Assembly (NCBI GenBank): GCA_035578155.1
Contig: JAPWDM010000015.1
Coordinates: 9,752,709 to 9,816,708 of the forward strand
Source of the DNA: Brachynemurus nebulosus
Taxonomy: Eukaryota > Arthropoda > Insecta > Neuroptera > Myrmeleontidae
Direction of reading: 5' to 3'
Length of the DNA stretch: 64,000 nucleotides
Shown one piece after another: positions 1-10,844 of this stretch (its first letter is position 1; every line of letters begins with the position of its first letter). Both the position numbers and the translations under genes were made by a program. Below the pieces are notes generated by a model. That model did not search any database. It saw only the letters and a program-made list of their open reading frames with translations, and was not told the DNA's origin.

Positions 1-11
1 AATTTATCGAA

Positions 12-88
12 TTACCGGTAAAAAATCAGTGATTTACCGGTAAAAATTTTATGGCATTTTTAGTAATTTACCGGTAAACCGGTAAATT
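12..88. repeat. cluster of ACCGGTAAA palindromic motifs
   Basis: The motif TTACCGGTAAA occurs near 12 and 33, and a doubled form lies at about 67-88, giving a near-palindromic block. It looks like the end of a transposon or a short palindromic repeat, but the partner end is not in the window. Function unknown. Confidence 0.45.
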
Positions 89-110
89 ACCCGAACCAAC
101 CCATTTATTT

Positions 111-2034
111 CCCGTAGTATCGCTATTGGAACGAAGCTCACATGCGTTCCATTGAATATACGCATATTAACCTTAGACGTATATCGTATTTATATTCATA
201 CCGTTCCACTAAATACATTTTGTACCTACATTGTATGATGTTCAGCAGCATCGCATGTACTGTCTGTTACGCACAACGTTGTTGTCAGTGCTTGTCAAAA
301 TTAAATTGACGTTTTAAGTAAAGTTTGGTTAATTGCTGAATAAAATTATCGTCTTGTGTAGTAAATCAAGGTTTTATCGAGTTACTATTCTTCTAAATAC
401 ATTTTGAAGTGCTTTCCGTGTAGTTTGAGTGTTTTTGTTTGAAAACCACTGTATTAAAAAACCATTTGCTATCTTCAGATCGATTTATTTTGTCGATATA
501 CTTCACATACTTCCGGCAATATTTTAGCGTCGTAGTTTCCCGTTCTCGAAGTTTTTGTGCCTTGTCGAGATTTGTTAAAAATGCATTTCGACACAGAATT
601 ATTTCTTGATTTTCTCGTTCATTTTCTAATATCATCACTGCCGAGTTACAGGCTGATTGTTTAAAGCCTGCATAATTATTTGCCGATTTATATATGTTCT
701 CCGCTGGTGAGTTTACTTTCTTATTATTATATTTCGTAAACTAAAATACTCGTGTTTCTTTCAGAGAACATATTATTTTTTTTTCTTCATTAATTCATTT
801 CTTCTTATTTTCGAGCATTTTTGGATTTTCGAGCATTTTTCGAGATTATTTTTTTTATCTTTCCGAGATTTTCTACATTTTTGATCTTTTGGAATCCTAC
901 CGCATTTTCTACATTTCTTTCGATTCGATTTCGCCTTTCATGGATTGGATCTAACGCTGATTCGGAATTATTGATTTATATACTGGATTATCGATTATCT
1001 ACCGCCAATAAAGTTTTGTTCTGGATCATTCTGGTTAACGCTGCCGAGTTATCGATTTGAAACGCTGATCTATTCCCGAGGATTCCGCTTATCTTCCCGT
1101 TGAATCCACGTGTAGCCGACAGGTTTTGGCCTGCATCGAACCGATTGATCGTTTCGGTTGGAAACTGGTACCGCATAACTGAATTACCGCATCTTTAGTA
1201 CATCCGGACTCCAATGTTTCGAGATGAATTCCGTGCGAAATACAAGTAAATCACCCATAACAAAGGGAGGTAACAAAATTTAAGTTTTCCGGTACTTAAG
1301 CGTCTTTTTATTAAAAACAACATTAATTATATGAGTAACATTACGTTTACCGTTTATGCTTCAATTTATAAAGCATTTTGAAGATTTACTCAATTTTTGA
1401 GAATACTGAACCTGTATTATTTTGAATATTACCGAACTTTATGTTGTCACAAACATTATGAAAATTCAAGAACGTTCTTAAAGTTATTTACCTGAAAATT
1501 TGTATTAAAAGGTTTGAATATTACTTATTGGTGAAAATATTATAAGGTTCAAGTACACATTATTAACTTCCGTCTAACTCAACTTTCGGTCCTGTATGTA
1601 TTTTTGTTTGTTAATAAACTTAATTTAACCGTAGTGACGATTTACTTTTGCTACCACCCTTTAGTCTCGTTTCAGAAGTGGTTTTACCCGTTTTGCATTC
1701 TGGGGTAAAGCTGAAGTCAATAGAATGCATGGCGCCCTGATTTCCCGCTATCGTTACCGTACCGATTACGAAATTTAGAACCCCCTCATATGTTACTGCC
1801 GCTGAGCCGAAGCCGCGTTGCCGTACCGAAGAAGTATTTACGTCATAATATAAACACAGTTAATGAACGACACAGCGTATGTATGAATCTATGTAGTTAA
1901 GAAATAAACAGAACAAAATAAACACCTTTTCAAATTAAAAATATGAGAAATATAGTAAAACCTCGTTACCATCTTCGCAGCAACGAAAGGTCAAGAAAAA
2001 AGAAGCAAAATAGTAATACTAATAATAAACGCCC
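111..2034. other. AT-rich sequence, no gene recognised
   Basis: About 1.9 kb without a convincing coding region. Short open frames on both strands (for example minus 393-638 and minus 988-1176) show no recognisable domain. I see no RNA gene and no clear terminal repeats. Confidence 0.5.
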
Positions 2035-2300
2035 TGTGGGGCGGGCTTCACTTTGTAGAATTTCCCCACAGTAAGTTCTGCTTGTCGTAAAAGGCGACTA
2101 AAAGAACAACCCACTGGAGTGCTCGAGAAGTTCCTGATTGTGCCGTTATTAGCATGGGGGTGGTACCCGCACTGTGCCGTTCTAGTTGTGATGCTCAAGG
2201 CATAATTTGTATGACAGCCTTTGTATTTTATGGGGATCGAGCTCCGGTGTATTTTAGGTTACGTTGTACGATGCTTGTGATACAGTTCCCTGTCGTACGA
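2035..2300. repeat. possible dispersed-repeat fragment (GC-richer island)
   Basis: This segment is clearly less AT-rich than its surroundings and contains a TGTCGTAAAAGGCGACTAAA block followed by a long stretch without a usable reading frame. From memory such blocks recur as dispersed repeats in insect genomes, but I cannot name the family. It runs into a (TA)n tract. Confidence 0.3.
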
Positions 2301-2445
2301 ATTTCCTACTGTTTTTTTACATATATGCTTTTAATACCATTTTTTAAGGGGGGTTTCCCATTTCCCCGCTTTTTTTTGTCTTTCTTTGTTGCCGAAGAAT
2401 ACGTTTTATATAATTTCATCGTGCTGTTGTTTTCTTTTTTTGTGT

Positions 2446-2844
<399 letters not shown>

Positions 2845-3903
2845 AAATTCATGCTTACTCAGGGTGTTGTATTCAATCAAGACTTTCAAATTTTTGCCAG
2901 TTTTCTAATTTTTTTTAAATTTTTTTATTTTATTCCGTTCTGTACTTACTCTGTACCTAAAAATAAACCTCTTATTCTAAAGATCGCAATAAAACAGTTA
3001 TTCTTTACGTGCGTACATATCTACTCGTAATTACTTCCGCATCTCGTTGAAAGAAAATCAACATAAAAAAAAAAATAGTATTTTATCCACTTTGTAGATA
3101 TATATGCACTATACACTGATGTACAAAACTTTAGTAACACATTATTACTTATATTTGTTTCTACACAAAACAAAACAAAAATGATAGTATCCTGCCTTGA
3201 TAGCATAAATAAAAATTGTATCTAAAAAAAAAATATATCTGTACTCTTGACTGATTTAAAGAATATTTTTCTTTGTGTTTGGGGGCATCACTGGGCTATT
3301 ACGTCCCAAGCTATCCCCTCTAAGTCCCCTGCAAGAGTACTCGAATGGAAATTGTGACGGAGGAAGTTTGTGGCCTTGCCTCCTAGGATGTACTGAAATG
3401 GAATTTGAAAATTTATTTATTTTATCCTCCCTATCATGTCATAATCAATTTTAAGGATCCGCAAAGTTAATTTGAACCAAACAGAAAACTAAATTTATAT
3501 TTCCACTTACGCTTACCGCAGCAGGCGCAAGGGTTGGCTCAATTATATGGACTGTTGGTTCCTTTAAACGTCTATTCTCCGCCGCCCAAAGTCTATTTAT
3601 GAAAATAAGGTTGGCTTCATTAGCCGGTATGGCGCACGAGCAACCCCCTTTCTCTAAGCAACTTAGACCAAGAAACGTTCAATAACTTTCTTTTTTACTC
3701 ATTCTGGTTTTTGGGTACTCGTGCATCCACCTAGGTCCTGTGTCGACCTCCAATGATCCATATGAAGCCAGGTTTGGCGACGCAGTGTTTGGGTTGTCGG
3801 TAAGAACAACCCCCTTATAGAAATCCGACTCCCACACGCGAGTGCTGTATCCACAAATAGGACACTCAACGTGTGGTTAGGCCAAAAGAAAAACATAAAA
3901 GTC
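2845..3903. repeat. left arm of a ~1.06-kb inverted repeat
   Basis: Reads as the reverse complement of 8784-9841 with only a few differences. The outer end carries GGTGTTGTATTCAATCAAG; the inner end stops at the tRNA-like array. The arms hold the last three exons and 3' region of one spliced gene. They are too coding-rich to be ordinary MITE ends and could be an inverted segmental duplication or the ends of a larger mobile unit. I found no convincing target-site duplication at 2845/9841. Confidence 0.9.
3288..3876 (-). pseudogene. 3' portion of an unrecognised spliced gene (left-arm copy)
   Basis: On the minus strand three exons join in frame: 3876-3699, 3653-3517 and 3392-3288, separated by introns of 45 bp (3654-3698) and 124 bp (3393-3516) with GT and AG ends. 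About 139 codons run to a TGA at 3290-3288. A CxxC pair near the start (ECPICGYS) and a CSC further on suggest a metal-binding fold. The upstream part is missing because the arm ends just beyond. Differences from the right-arm copy within exons are few: two synonymous and one Val/Ala that I can see. No family recognised; function unknown. Confidence 0.5.
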
Positions 3904-4019
3904 ATATGTTCACTCAATGTTCAGCTTTGGCTGATACTTGAACACTCGATGTACTTTGGCAAAATGGCCAATTCATTATGTTAATTAAAATTGACATAGT
4001 GTTTGAAAAATTACCAAAC

Positions 4020-4091
4020 TGGATCGGCTGGGACTCGAACCCGGATCTCTTGGTTACCAGCCAAGCGCCTTACCAACTAGGCCACCGATCA
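4020..4091 (-). tRNA. tRNA-like gene, anticodon GGU (Thr), array copy 1
   Basis: A 72-nt cloverleaf can be drawn: D stem GCCT/AGGC, anticodon stem CTTGG/CCAAG, loop CTGGTAA giving anticodon GGU, T loop TTCGAGT. A box TGGCCTAGTTGG and B box GGTTCGAGTCC are intact, and a TTTTT tract follows about 10 nt downstream as a Pol III stop. Odd points: U-C at the 1-72 position, a C-A mismatch in the T stem, and anticodon GGU, whereas animals normally read ACC with an AGU (inosine) tRNA. It may be a tRNA-derived repeat rather than a working tRNA. Confidence 0.7.
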
Positions 4092-4370
4092 CTTGTTCGA
4101 GTGCCACTCCAATTCAGTAATCAATCAAACACAACCTCTCTCTAATGCGAGACGCAGTTTTTTATACTTTTAATTTCAAATGTTATCGAGTGCCTGTGAA
4201 ACATTATTAGTGTATGGCGGATTTTTATCCGTATTTAAACATACACCAATATTCATATGTTCACTCAATGTTCAGCTTTGGCTGATACTTGAACACTCGA
4301 TGTACTTTGGCAAAATGGCCAATTCATTATGTTAATTAAAATTGACATAGTGTTTGAAAAATTACCAAAC

Positions 4371-4442
4371 TGGATCGGCTGGGACTCGAACCCGGATCTC
4401 TTGGTTACCAGCCAAGCGCCTTACCAACTAGGCCACCGATCA
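4371..4442 (-). tRNA. tRNA-like gene, anticodon GGU (Thr), array copy 2
   Basis: Identical to copy 1, 351 bp further along. Same intact A and B boxes, the same two stem mismatches and the same TTTTT downstream. Confidence 0.7.
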
Positions 4443-4721
4443 CTTGTTCGAGTGCCACTCCAATTCAGTAATCAATCAAACACAACCTCTCTCTAATGCG
4501 AGACGCAGTTTTTTATACTTTTAATTTCAAATGTTATCGAGTGCCTGTGAAACATTATTAGTGTATGGCGGATTTTTATCCGTATTTAAACATACACCAA
4601 TATTCATATGTTCACTCAATGTTCAGCTTTGGCTGATACTTGAACACTCGATGTACTTTGGCAAAATGGCCAATTCATTATGTTAATTAAAATTGACATA
4701 GTGTTTGAAAAATTACCAAAC

Positions 4722-4793
4722 TGGATCGGCTGGGACTCGAACCCGGATCTCTTGGTTACCAGCCAAGCGCCTTACCAACTAGGCCACCGATCA
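4722..4793 (-). tRNA. tRNA-like gene, anticodon GGU (Thr), array copy 3
   Basis: Third identical copy in the same orientation, 351 bp from copy 2. Confidence 0.7.
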
Positions 4794-5072
4794 CTTGTTC
4801 GAGTGCCACTCCAATTCAGTAATCAATCAAACACAACCTCTCTCTAATGCGAGACGCAGTTTTTTATACTTTTAATTTCAAATGTTATCGAGTGCCTGTG
4901 AAACATTATTAGTGTATGGCGGATTTTTATCCGTATTTAAACATACACCAATATTCATATGTTCACTCAATGTTCAGCTTTGGCTGATACTTGAACACTC
5001 GATGTACTTTGGCAAAATGGCCAATTCATTATGTTAATTAAAATTGACATAGTGTTTGAAAAATTACCAAAC

Positions 5073-5144
5073 TGGATCGGCTGGGACTCGAACCCGGATC
5101 TCTTGGTTACCAGCCAAGCGCCTTACCAACTAGGCCACCGATCA
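5073..5144 (-). tRNA. tRNA-like gene, anticodon GGU (Thr), array copy 4
   Basis: Fourth identical copy in the same orientation, 351 bp from copy 3. Confidence 0.7.
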
Positions 5145-5423
5145 CTTGTTCGAGTGCCACTCCAATTCAGTAATCAATCAAACACAACCTCTCTCTAATG
5201 CGAGACGCAGTTTTTTATACTTTTAATTTCAAATGTTATCGAGTGCCTGTGAAACATTATTAGTGTATGGCGGATTTTTATCCGTATTTAAACATACACC
5301 AATATTCATATGTTCACTCAATGTTCAGCTTTGGCTGATACTTGAACACTCGATGTACTTTGGCAAAATGGCCAATTCATTATGTTAATTAAAATTGACA
5401 TAGTGTTTGAAAAATTACCAAAC

Positions 5424-5495
5424 TGGATCGGCTGGGACTCGAACCCGGATCTCTTGGTTACCAGCCAAGCGCCTTACCAACTAGGCCACCGATCA
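5424..5495 (-). tRNA. tRNA-like gene, anticodon GGU (Thr), array copy 5
   Basis: Fifth identical minus-strand copy and the last before the array inverts at about 5660. Confidence 0.7.
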
Positions 5496-5868
5496 CTTGT
5501 TCGAGTGCCACTCCAATTCAGTAATCAATCAAACACAACCTCTCTCTAATGCGAGACGCAGTTTTTTATACTTTTAATTTCAAATGTTATCGAGTGCCTG
5601 TGAAACATTATTAGTGTATGGCGGATTTTTATCCGTATTTAAACATACACCAATATTCATCGAGTGTTCAAGTATCAGCCAAAGCTGAACATTGAGTGAA
5701 CATATGAATATTGGTGTATGTTTAAATACGGATAAAAATCCGCCATACACTAATAATGTTTCACAGGCACTCGATAACATTTGAAATTAAAAGTATAAAA
5801 AACTGCGTCTCGCATTAGAGAGAGGTTGTGTTTGATTGATTACTGAATTGGAGTGGCACTCGAACAAG

Positions 5869-5940
5869 TGATCGGTGGCCTAGTTGGTAAGGCGCTTGGC
5901 TGGTAACCAAGAGATCCGGGTTCGAGTCCCAGCCGATCCA
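5869..5940 (+). tRNA. tRNA-like gene, anticodon GGU (Thr), inverted copy 6
   Basis: The only plus-strand copy, in the inverted unit that follows the junction at 5660. Sequence is the same as the other five. The Pol III stop is the five-T run at 5950-5954, and a TATAAAA lies at about 5794, roughly 70 bp upstream. Copies 5 and 6 are transcribed away from each other, if at all. Confidence 0.7.
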
Positions 5941-6200
5941 GTTTGGTAATTTTTCAAACACTATGTCAATTTTAATTAACATAATGAATTGGCCATTTTG
6001 CCAAAGTACATCGAGTGTTCAAGTATCAGCCAAAGCTGAACATTGAGTGAACATATGAATATTGGTGTATGTTTAAATACGGATAAAAATCCGCCATACA
6101 CTAATAATGTTTCACAGGCACTCGATAACATTTGAAATTAAAAGTATAAAAAACTGCGTCTCGCATTAGAGAGAGGTTGTGTTATACGAGAGGTTGTGTA

Positions 6201-6890
6201 TACACGACTTTTTTAAAGGAATTTAACGAAACTTCACTAGATATGTATTTAATCCAGTACCAAAATATGAGTTCTTACCGAAAAAGAATTGACCACCCCA
6301 ATTTTGAGAAAAAAAATTCAAAGTTTTGTAATTTTAACACGGGCTCTTATGGGAAAACTCTATTTTTTTTTTTAATAAAATGAAAACGTGTCAAAGGAAT
6401 TTGATAAAAATTTATTATGTTATTTAATACAAAATTACAAACCATATTTAATAAGAAATAAAAATTATTGACCACACCGTTTTTGAAATATAATTTAAAA
6501 ACATCATTTTACAACGTTTTTACAACGCTTTTTCAACAATTCTTTTAAATTGCTACAACATAAGCTCGCGGAAAGTCAAAAAAACAAGTGGTATGCAAAT
6601 ATAATAACTGAAGAATATTAATACATTATTTAATTTTTGATAAAAGAAAACTTTTTTGCTGAGATATACTTTTGTAACTGACTATCTCAGAGCAACTACG
6701 TTAAAACTAGTGGTGCTGAATTTGATTCATTTTGTTTTTTGTCTTGTTTGGTCAGAGGAGTTTGCTGAGCCCATTTCTCCTCGAGACCTCATTGATAATT
6801 TGTTTTATTTTTTTTCTTGTTCATTTTATATTCCTATCGGTAACATAATTTTGATTAATGCTACTTATTTCTTTTGTTTAAAAAAAAAAA
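6201..6890 (+). repeat. repeat X, copy 2 (longer copy)
   Basis: The first 284 bp appear identical to 2561-2844. The stretch up to about 6720 also matches, in reverse and with divergence, 45955-46435 inside a DNA transposon. X is therefore a dispersed family of at least 520 bp that contains no recognisable gene. An open frame at 6656-6898 is AT-rich and unlikely to be real. Confidence 0.75.
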
Positions 6891-8604
6891 ACCAATAACT
6901 TAATTGATAAAGTATCAATTTAAATATTGTTAATTTTTTTTTTTTTGTAGGGGATTGCTGAGCCCATTTCCGCTCATTCCCGTCGTGTCCTTGAACAATT
7001 CGAACGGGGCTACAATCCGTTTTATTGGATACTTACTTACCCAATCCCTCACCTTATTATCGGATCAAATACTTAAATTTGATTGATTCACATAACTGAT
7101 TTTATAAATGACCCATTTGAGTTACTGATTGTTCTGCCTATCCGTTGTTTAATTCAATTTTATTTTTTTTTACCTGCGTTTATTTACTAGTAGGGACAAT
7201 TAGTTTAATATACTGTCCTTTTCTGTTGCATGTAATGTGGAGCGCTAGCTGATCAGATTGGAAATTGGACTATGGGAATGATGACACATTTATTTTTTGT
7301 GAAAATGCTACTGCTAATGTTAAATTTGGAAAAGTTCCAAACTGTCCAGTAACGATTGTCGAATCAAAGTTGTGGTACGCCGAGCCGTTTCTCAAGTCAA
7401 AGGATATCGATGGAACGACCTGTCTATTATCTGTCGGACAATGGATTTGTGAAGGAATGGATTAACACAATATCGTCTACAATTATTGGTATTTGGGTCG
7501 TATTAACAAGTTTCACTGTACGTGAAGAAGATGTACTTCGTTTGCCGAGAATCAACGAATACAAAAAAAAAAATTACACCAGTCAAACATACTAATAGTA
7601 ATTGTACGTACACTAAATCAACCCCGGAAACTACGTTCGAAAGGCCTGCAACACGACCATAAGCTATATTTGGTCAATTAAGGACAAAACAAAATCAATG
7701 TGACTCATAACTGCTCAATAAGTTTATACCAATTTCAAATAAGTTTTGGGCAAAACAGTTACGTCGACACGGTTATAGAATTGGATCATAATATTTTCAA
7801 ACCAGCGTCAAAATTTATGGAACTGCAGGTGGTTGTTACATTTATGGAATTTAAAATTAACACCCTAAATCACTATATGCTGTACTTTGGTGTTAGCTTA
7901 TACCCTTTGGCAGTATTTCTTCGATAGTTTGGCAACGGACTAAGTTCACATGAGAAATCAACGAGGACAATACTCGAGCGAAGGAACAAGTTCTCAACAT
8001 CAACAATATAACTTTGGACGTAAACAACGATGTTCGTGAATGTGGAAGTGTAAGCGCGCAAACCGAGGCTCATCTGTACCGACATCTGACTCGAAAACCC
8101 AAGATTGGATAATTTATATTAGAGACTTTAAGTAAAAAAAAAGTGACATTTAAGGAAAAAGAAAGAAATACAAAATAATTTTGTTTCATTACCTATTATT
8201 ATTTGCAATTACATATTCGTATTTTACTTGTACTATTATATTTTGTACTTGTTCAAAATAACTTTTATTGCTGAGATGAGATATAATTTTGAGATGGAAT
8301 CTTTCCTTTTCTCGAAAATTAAAGTTAAAAAAAAATTTTTTATTGTGTCATCCAAAAATAGATAATAAAGTTAATAGACAAAAATTTAGATTTTATTTAA
8401 AAAAAAAAATCGAGTCAAATTTAGACTAAAGAAAAAGAGAAAGATATTTTTTTTTTAGTATCATTACAATTTCATAATTTAGTAAGTTTTAATTGGGTAC
8501 GTATGATTATAGCTTCCAGACTTATTTTTTTTTTTTTTAAAAATCTTTCTCTCTCTTTGTACTTATAAATGAATACCGGAAGTGACATTTGCCAATAATG
8601 ACAA
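6891..8604. other. unassigned sequence with short open frames
   Basis: The phrase TGCTGAGCCCATTTC occurs twice (about 6769 and 6956). Open stretches at 7265-7465, 7356-7595 and 7953-8107 (plus strand) have a coding-like composition, less AT-rich than the surroundings, and could be exon remnants. None matches a family I know. The stretch lies directly upstream of the right-arm gene fragment, so it may include its 5' exons, but I cannot join them. Confidence 0.3.
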
Positions 8605-8774
8605 TTTATTGTTTCGGGAACTAGAGAAACAGACATTAAATTTTGTTTAAATATAAAGAGTGAATTCCTAAATTGGTGGCTATCAATGAAAACTTTAAAA
8701 AAAATAGTAAGGGCAAAAGATACGAAAGTTGTTTAGTCGAATGATTGTTTCTCTAGTCCCATCTCGAAATAAAC
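8605..8774. mobile_element. short MITE-like element with imperfect inverted ends
   Basis: The left end reads GGGAACTAGAGAAAC and the right end is its near reverse complement (GTTTCTCTAGTCCC) at 8747-8760. About 170 bp, no coding capacity. Family and target duplication unclear. Confidence 0.45.
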
Positions 8775-8783
8775 TTAATCTGT

Positions 8784-9841
8784 GACTTTTATGTTTTTCT
8801 TTTGGCCTAACCACACGTTGAGTGTCCCATTTGTGGATACAGCACTCGCGTGTGGGAGTCGGATTTCTATAAGGGAGTTGTTCTTACCGACAACCCAAAC
8901 ACTGCGTCGCCAAACCTGGCTTCATATGGATCATTGGAGGTCGACACAGGACCTAGGTGGATGCACGAGTACCCAAAAACCAGAATGAGTAAAAAAGAAA
9001 GTTATTGAACGTTTCTTGGTCTAAGTTGCTTAGAGAAAGGGGGTTGCTCGTGCGCCATACCGGTTAATGAAGCCAACCTTATTTTCATAAATAGACTTTG
9101 GGCGGCGGAGAATAGACGTTTAAAGGAACCAACAGTCCATATAATTGAGCCAACCCTTGCGCCTGCTGCGGTAAGCGTAAGTGGAAATATAAATTTAGTT
9201 TTCTGTTTGGTTCAAATTAACTTGGCGGATCCTTAAAATTGATTATGACATGATAGGGAGGATAAAATAAATAAATTTTCAAATTCCATTTCAGTACATC
9301 CTAGGAGGCAAGGCCACAAACTTCCTCCGTCACAATTTCCATTCGAGTACTCTTGCAGGGGACTTAGAGGGGATAGCTTGGGACGTAATAGCCCAGTGAT
9401 GCCCCCAAACACAAAGAAAAATATTCTTTAAATCAGTCAAGAGTACAGATATATTTTTTTTTTAGATACATTTTTTATTTATGCTATCAAGGCAGGATAC
9501 TATCATTTTTGTTTTGTTTTGTGTAGAAACAAATATAAGTAATAATGTGTTACTAAAGTTTTGTACATCAGTGTATAGTGCATATATATCTACAAAGTGG
9601 ATAAAATACTATATTTTTTATGTCGAATTTCTTTCAACGAGATGCGGAAGTAATTACGAGTAGATATGTACGCACGTAAAGAATAACTGTTTTATTGCGA
9701 TCTTTAGAATAAGAGGTTTATTTTTAGGTACAGAGTAAGTACAGAAAGGAATAAAATAAAAAAATTTAAAAAAAAATTAGAAAACTGGCAAAAATTTGAA
9801 AGTCTTGATTGAATACAACACCCTGAGTAAGCATGAATTTA
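8784..9841. repeat. right arm of the ~1.06-kb inverted repeat
   Basis: Near-perfect reverse complement of 2845-3903. It starts at GACTTTTATG and ends with CTGAGTAAGCATGAATTT. After the gene fragment come about 440 bp of AT-rich sequence with AATAAA-like motifs near 9750, fitting a 3' untranslated region. Confidence 0.9.
8811..9399 (+). pseudogene. 3' portion of an unrecognised spliced gene (right-arm copy)
   Basis: Three exons, 8811-8988, 9034-9170 and 9295-9399, join in frame across a 45-bp intron (GTAAAAAAG to GCTTAG) and a 124-bp intron (GTAAGCGTAAG to CATTTCAG). Phases fit: 178 nt, then 137 nt, then 105 nt ending in TGA. The product would be about 139 residues with a CxxC pair (ECPICGYS), a CSC motif and a basic middle. 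The frame is closed by TAA at 8808-8810, close to the arm boundary, so the 5' part is lost or lies in an exon I cannot identify. Function unknown. Two copies in inverted arms with intact splice signals are unusual. Confidence 0.5.
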
Positions 9842-10844
9842 AAAAAAGAAATTACCTAGAAAAAAAATAAATTTTTTTTGTAATTGAAATAAAAGGGCTG
9901 ATCCGAAATTCTTCGAACCATCCCTTTTATCTTAAGCGGTGGGGGATGTAATGAACACCCTGTATATAATATTACGCCACTAATTTCCTGTCAATTCAAA
10001 AACTCTTAAATAAATAAACAATCATAAATATGTAATTAAATTATTAATTAAATAAAATGTAATCAGTTCCTAGAACGCAACTTTGTTGCAGAAACATCTA
10101 GTTGAAAACTTTTCTAAAATGTTCCATTGCTAACTAAGGCTTTTTGGCTCTGAATAACGGTTATCTTCAGCTTTAGCGAAGAGAGACCCGAGGCAGAGAT
10201 TCTAGTTCGACCTGCCTAAGTGAAAAGTCGCAAGTTCTTGTCCGTCCGGCAGTATTGTTGCACAACAATTAAATATTATCTACAGGGTGTGGTTAAGTTA
10301 AAAGTTTCAATTGTTGAGTAATGAACCGTAAAAATTACGTTAAAGAAAAGTGCCAGTTTCCAGTCATCGAACAATAACGTTCTGCAGTTACCGAATTTAA
10401 TTAATGTAAGTAAAATTCCAATTATTCGTAGTTTAAGAATTGTTTTCTGTTTAAGTATAATTTTTGTACTTATAAAAATTTACCGTTGTTTTTTCGTAAT
10501 TTGGGTAATTGTCCTGATTAAAATTAATAAACACTTAAAGGATTATTTTTGGGATGTTTTCAATTGTATAATGATTTTATTTCTTTAATTAAGAAGAACG
10601 GAATTGGTAATTCAATTTATGTTTAAATCACTTAACTCAATAAATATAGGTTTGTAAGTTTACTCTTTTTGTTTGTTTTCAAGCAGCCTCAATTTCCAAA
10701 AAGTTTCATTTCAGAGTAAAGTTAAATTCTTTACATTTTGTTTATTAAATATCTTTTATTAGTTAATATGTATATGATAAAAATCAGAAATAAATAAAGG
10801 TTTGAAAATATTAATTGCGATTTTTTTTTATTAAAAACGCAAAG
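9842..10844. other. AT-rich spacer, no gene seen
   Basis: Contains an ACACCCTGTATATAATAT motif near 9955, of the kind found at ends of insect DNA transposons, and a slightly GC-richer patch at 10140-10260 with no open frame. Nothing else recognised. Confidence 0.5.

Larger units (their letters stand above)
3904..6184. repeat. 351-bp tandem array carrying tRNA-like genes, with internal inversion
   Basis: The unit repeats with a period of exactly 351 bp (tRNA-like 3' ends at 4020, 4371, 4722, 5073, 5424) and the copies look identical. At 5658-5660 the array flips: one full unit and half of another follow in the opposite orientation, ending near 6184. The flip shares the three bases CAT with both units. 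Each unit contains the hairpin CGGATTTTTATCCG, a second hairpin around TCAGCTTTGGCTGA, and one tRNA-like gene. This is a tRNA-derived satellite or a recently amplified tRNA locus. Confidence 0.92.

Noticed and set aside
5580..5780. Open frame across the array inversion
   Set aside because: It is a by-product of the palindrome: the peptide is read from mirrored non-coding repeat units.
4020..5940. CRISPR-like array
   Set aside because: The repeats are contiguous 351-bp units without variable spacers, in a eukaryotic context.
2845..9841. Maverick/Polinton element defined by the 1.06-kb inverted arms
   Set aside because: None of the Polinton genes is inside, there is no AG start of the ends, and no 6-bp duplication was found.
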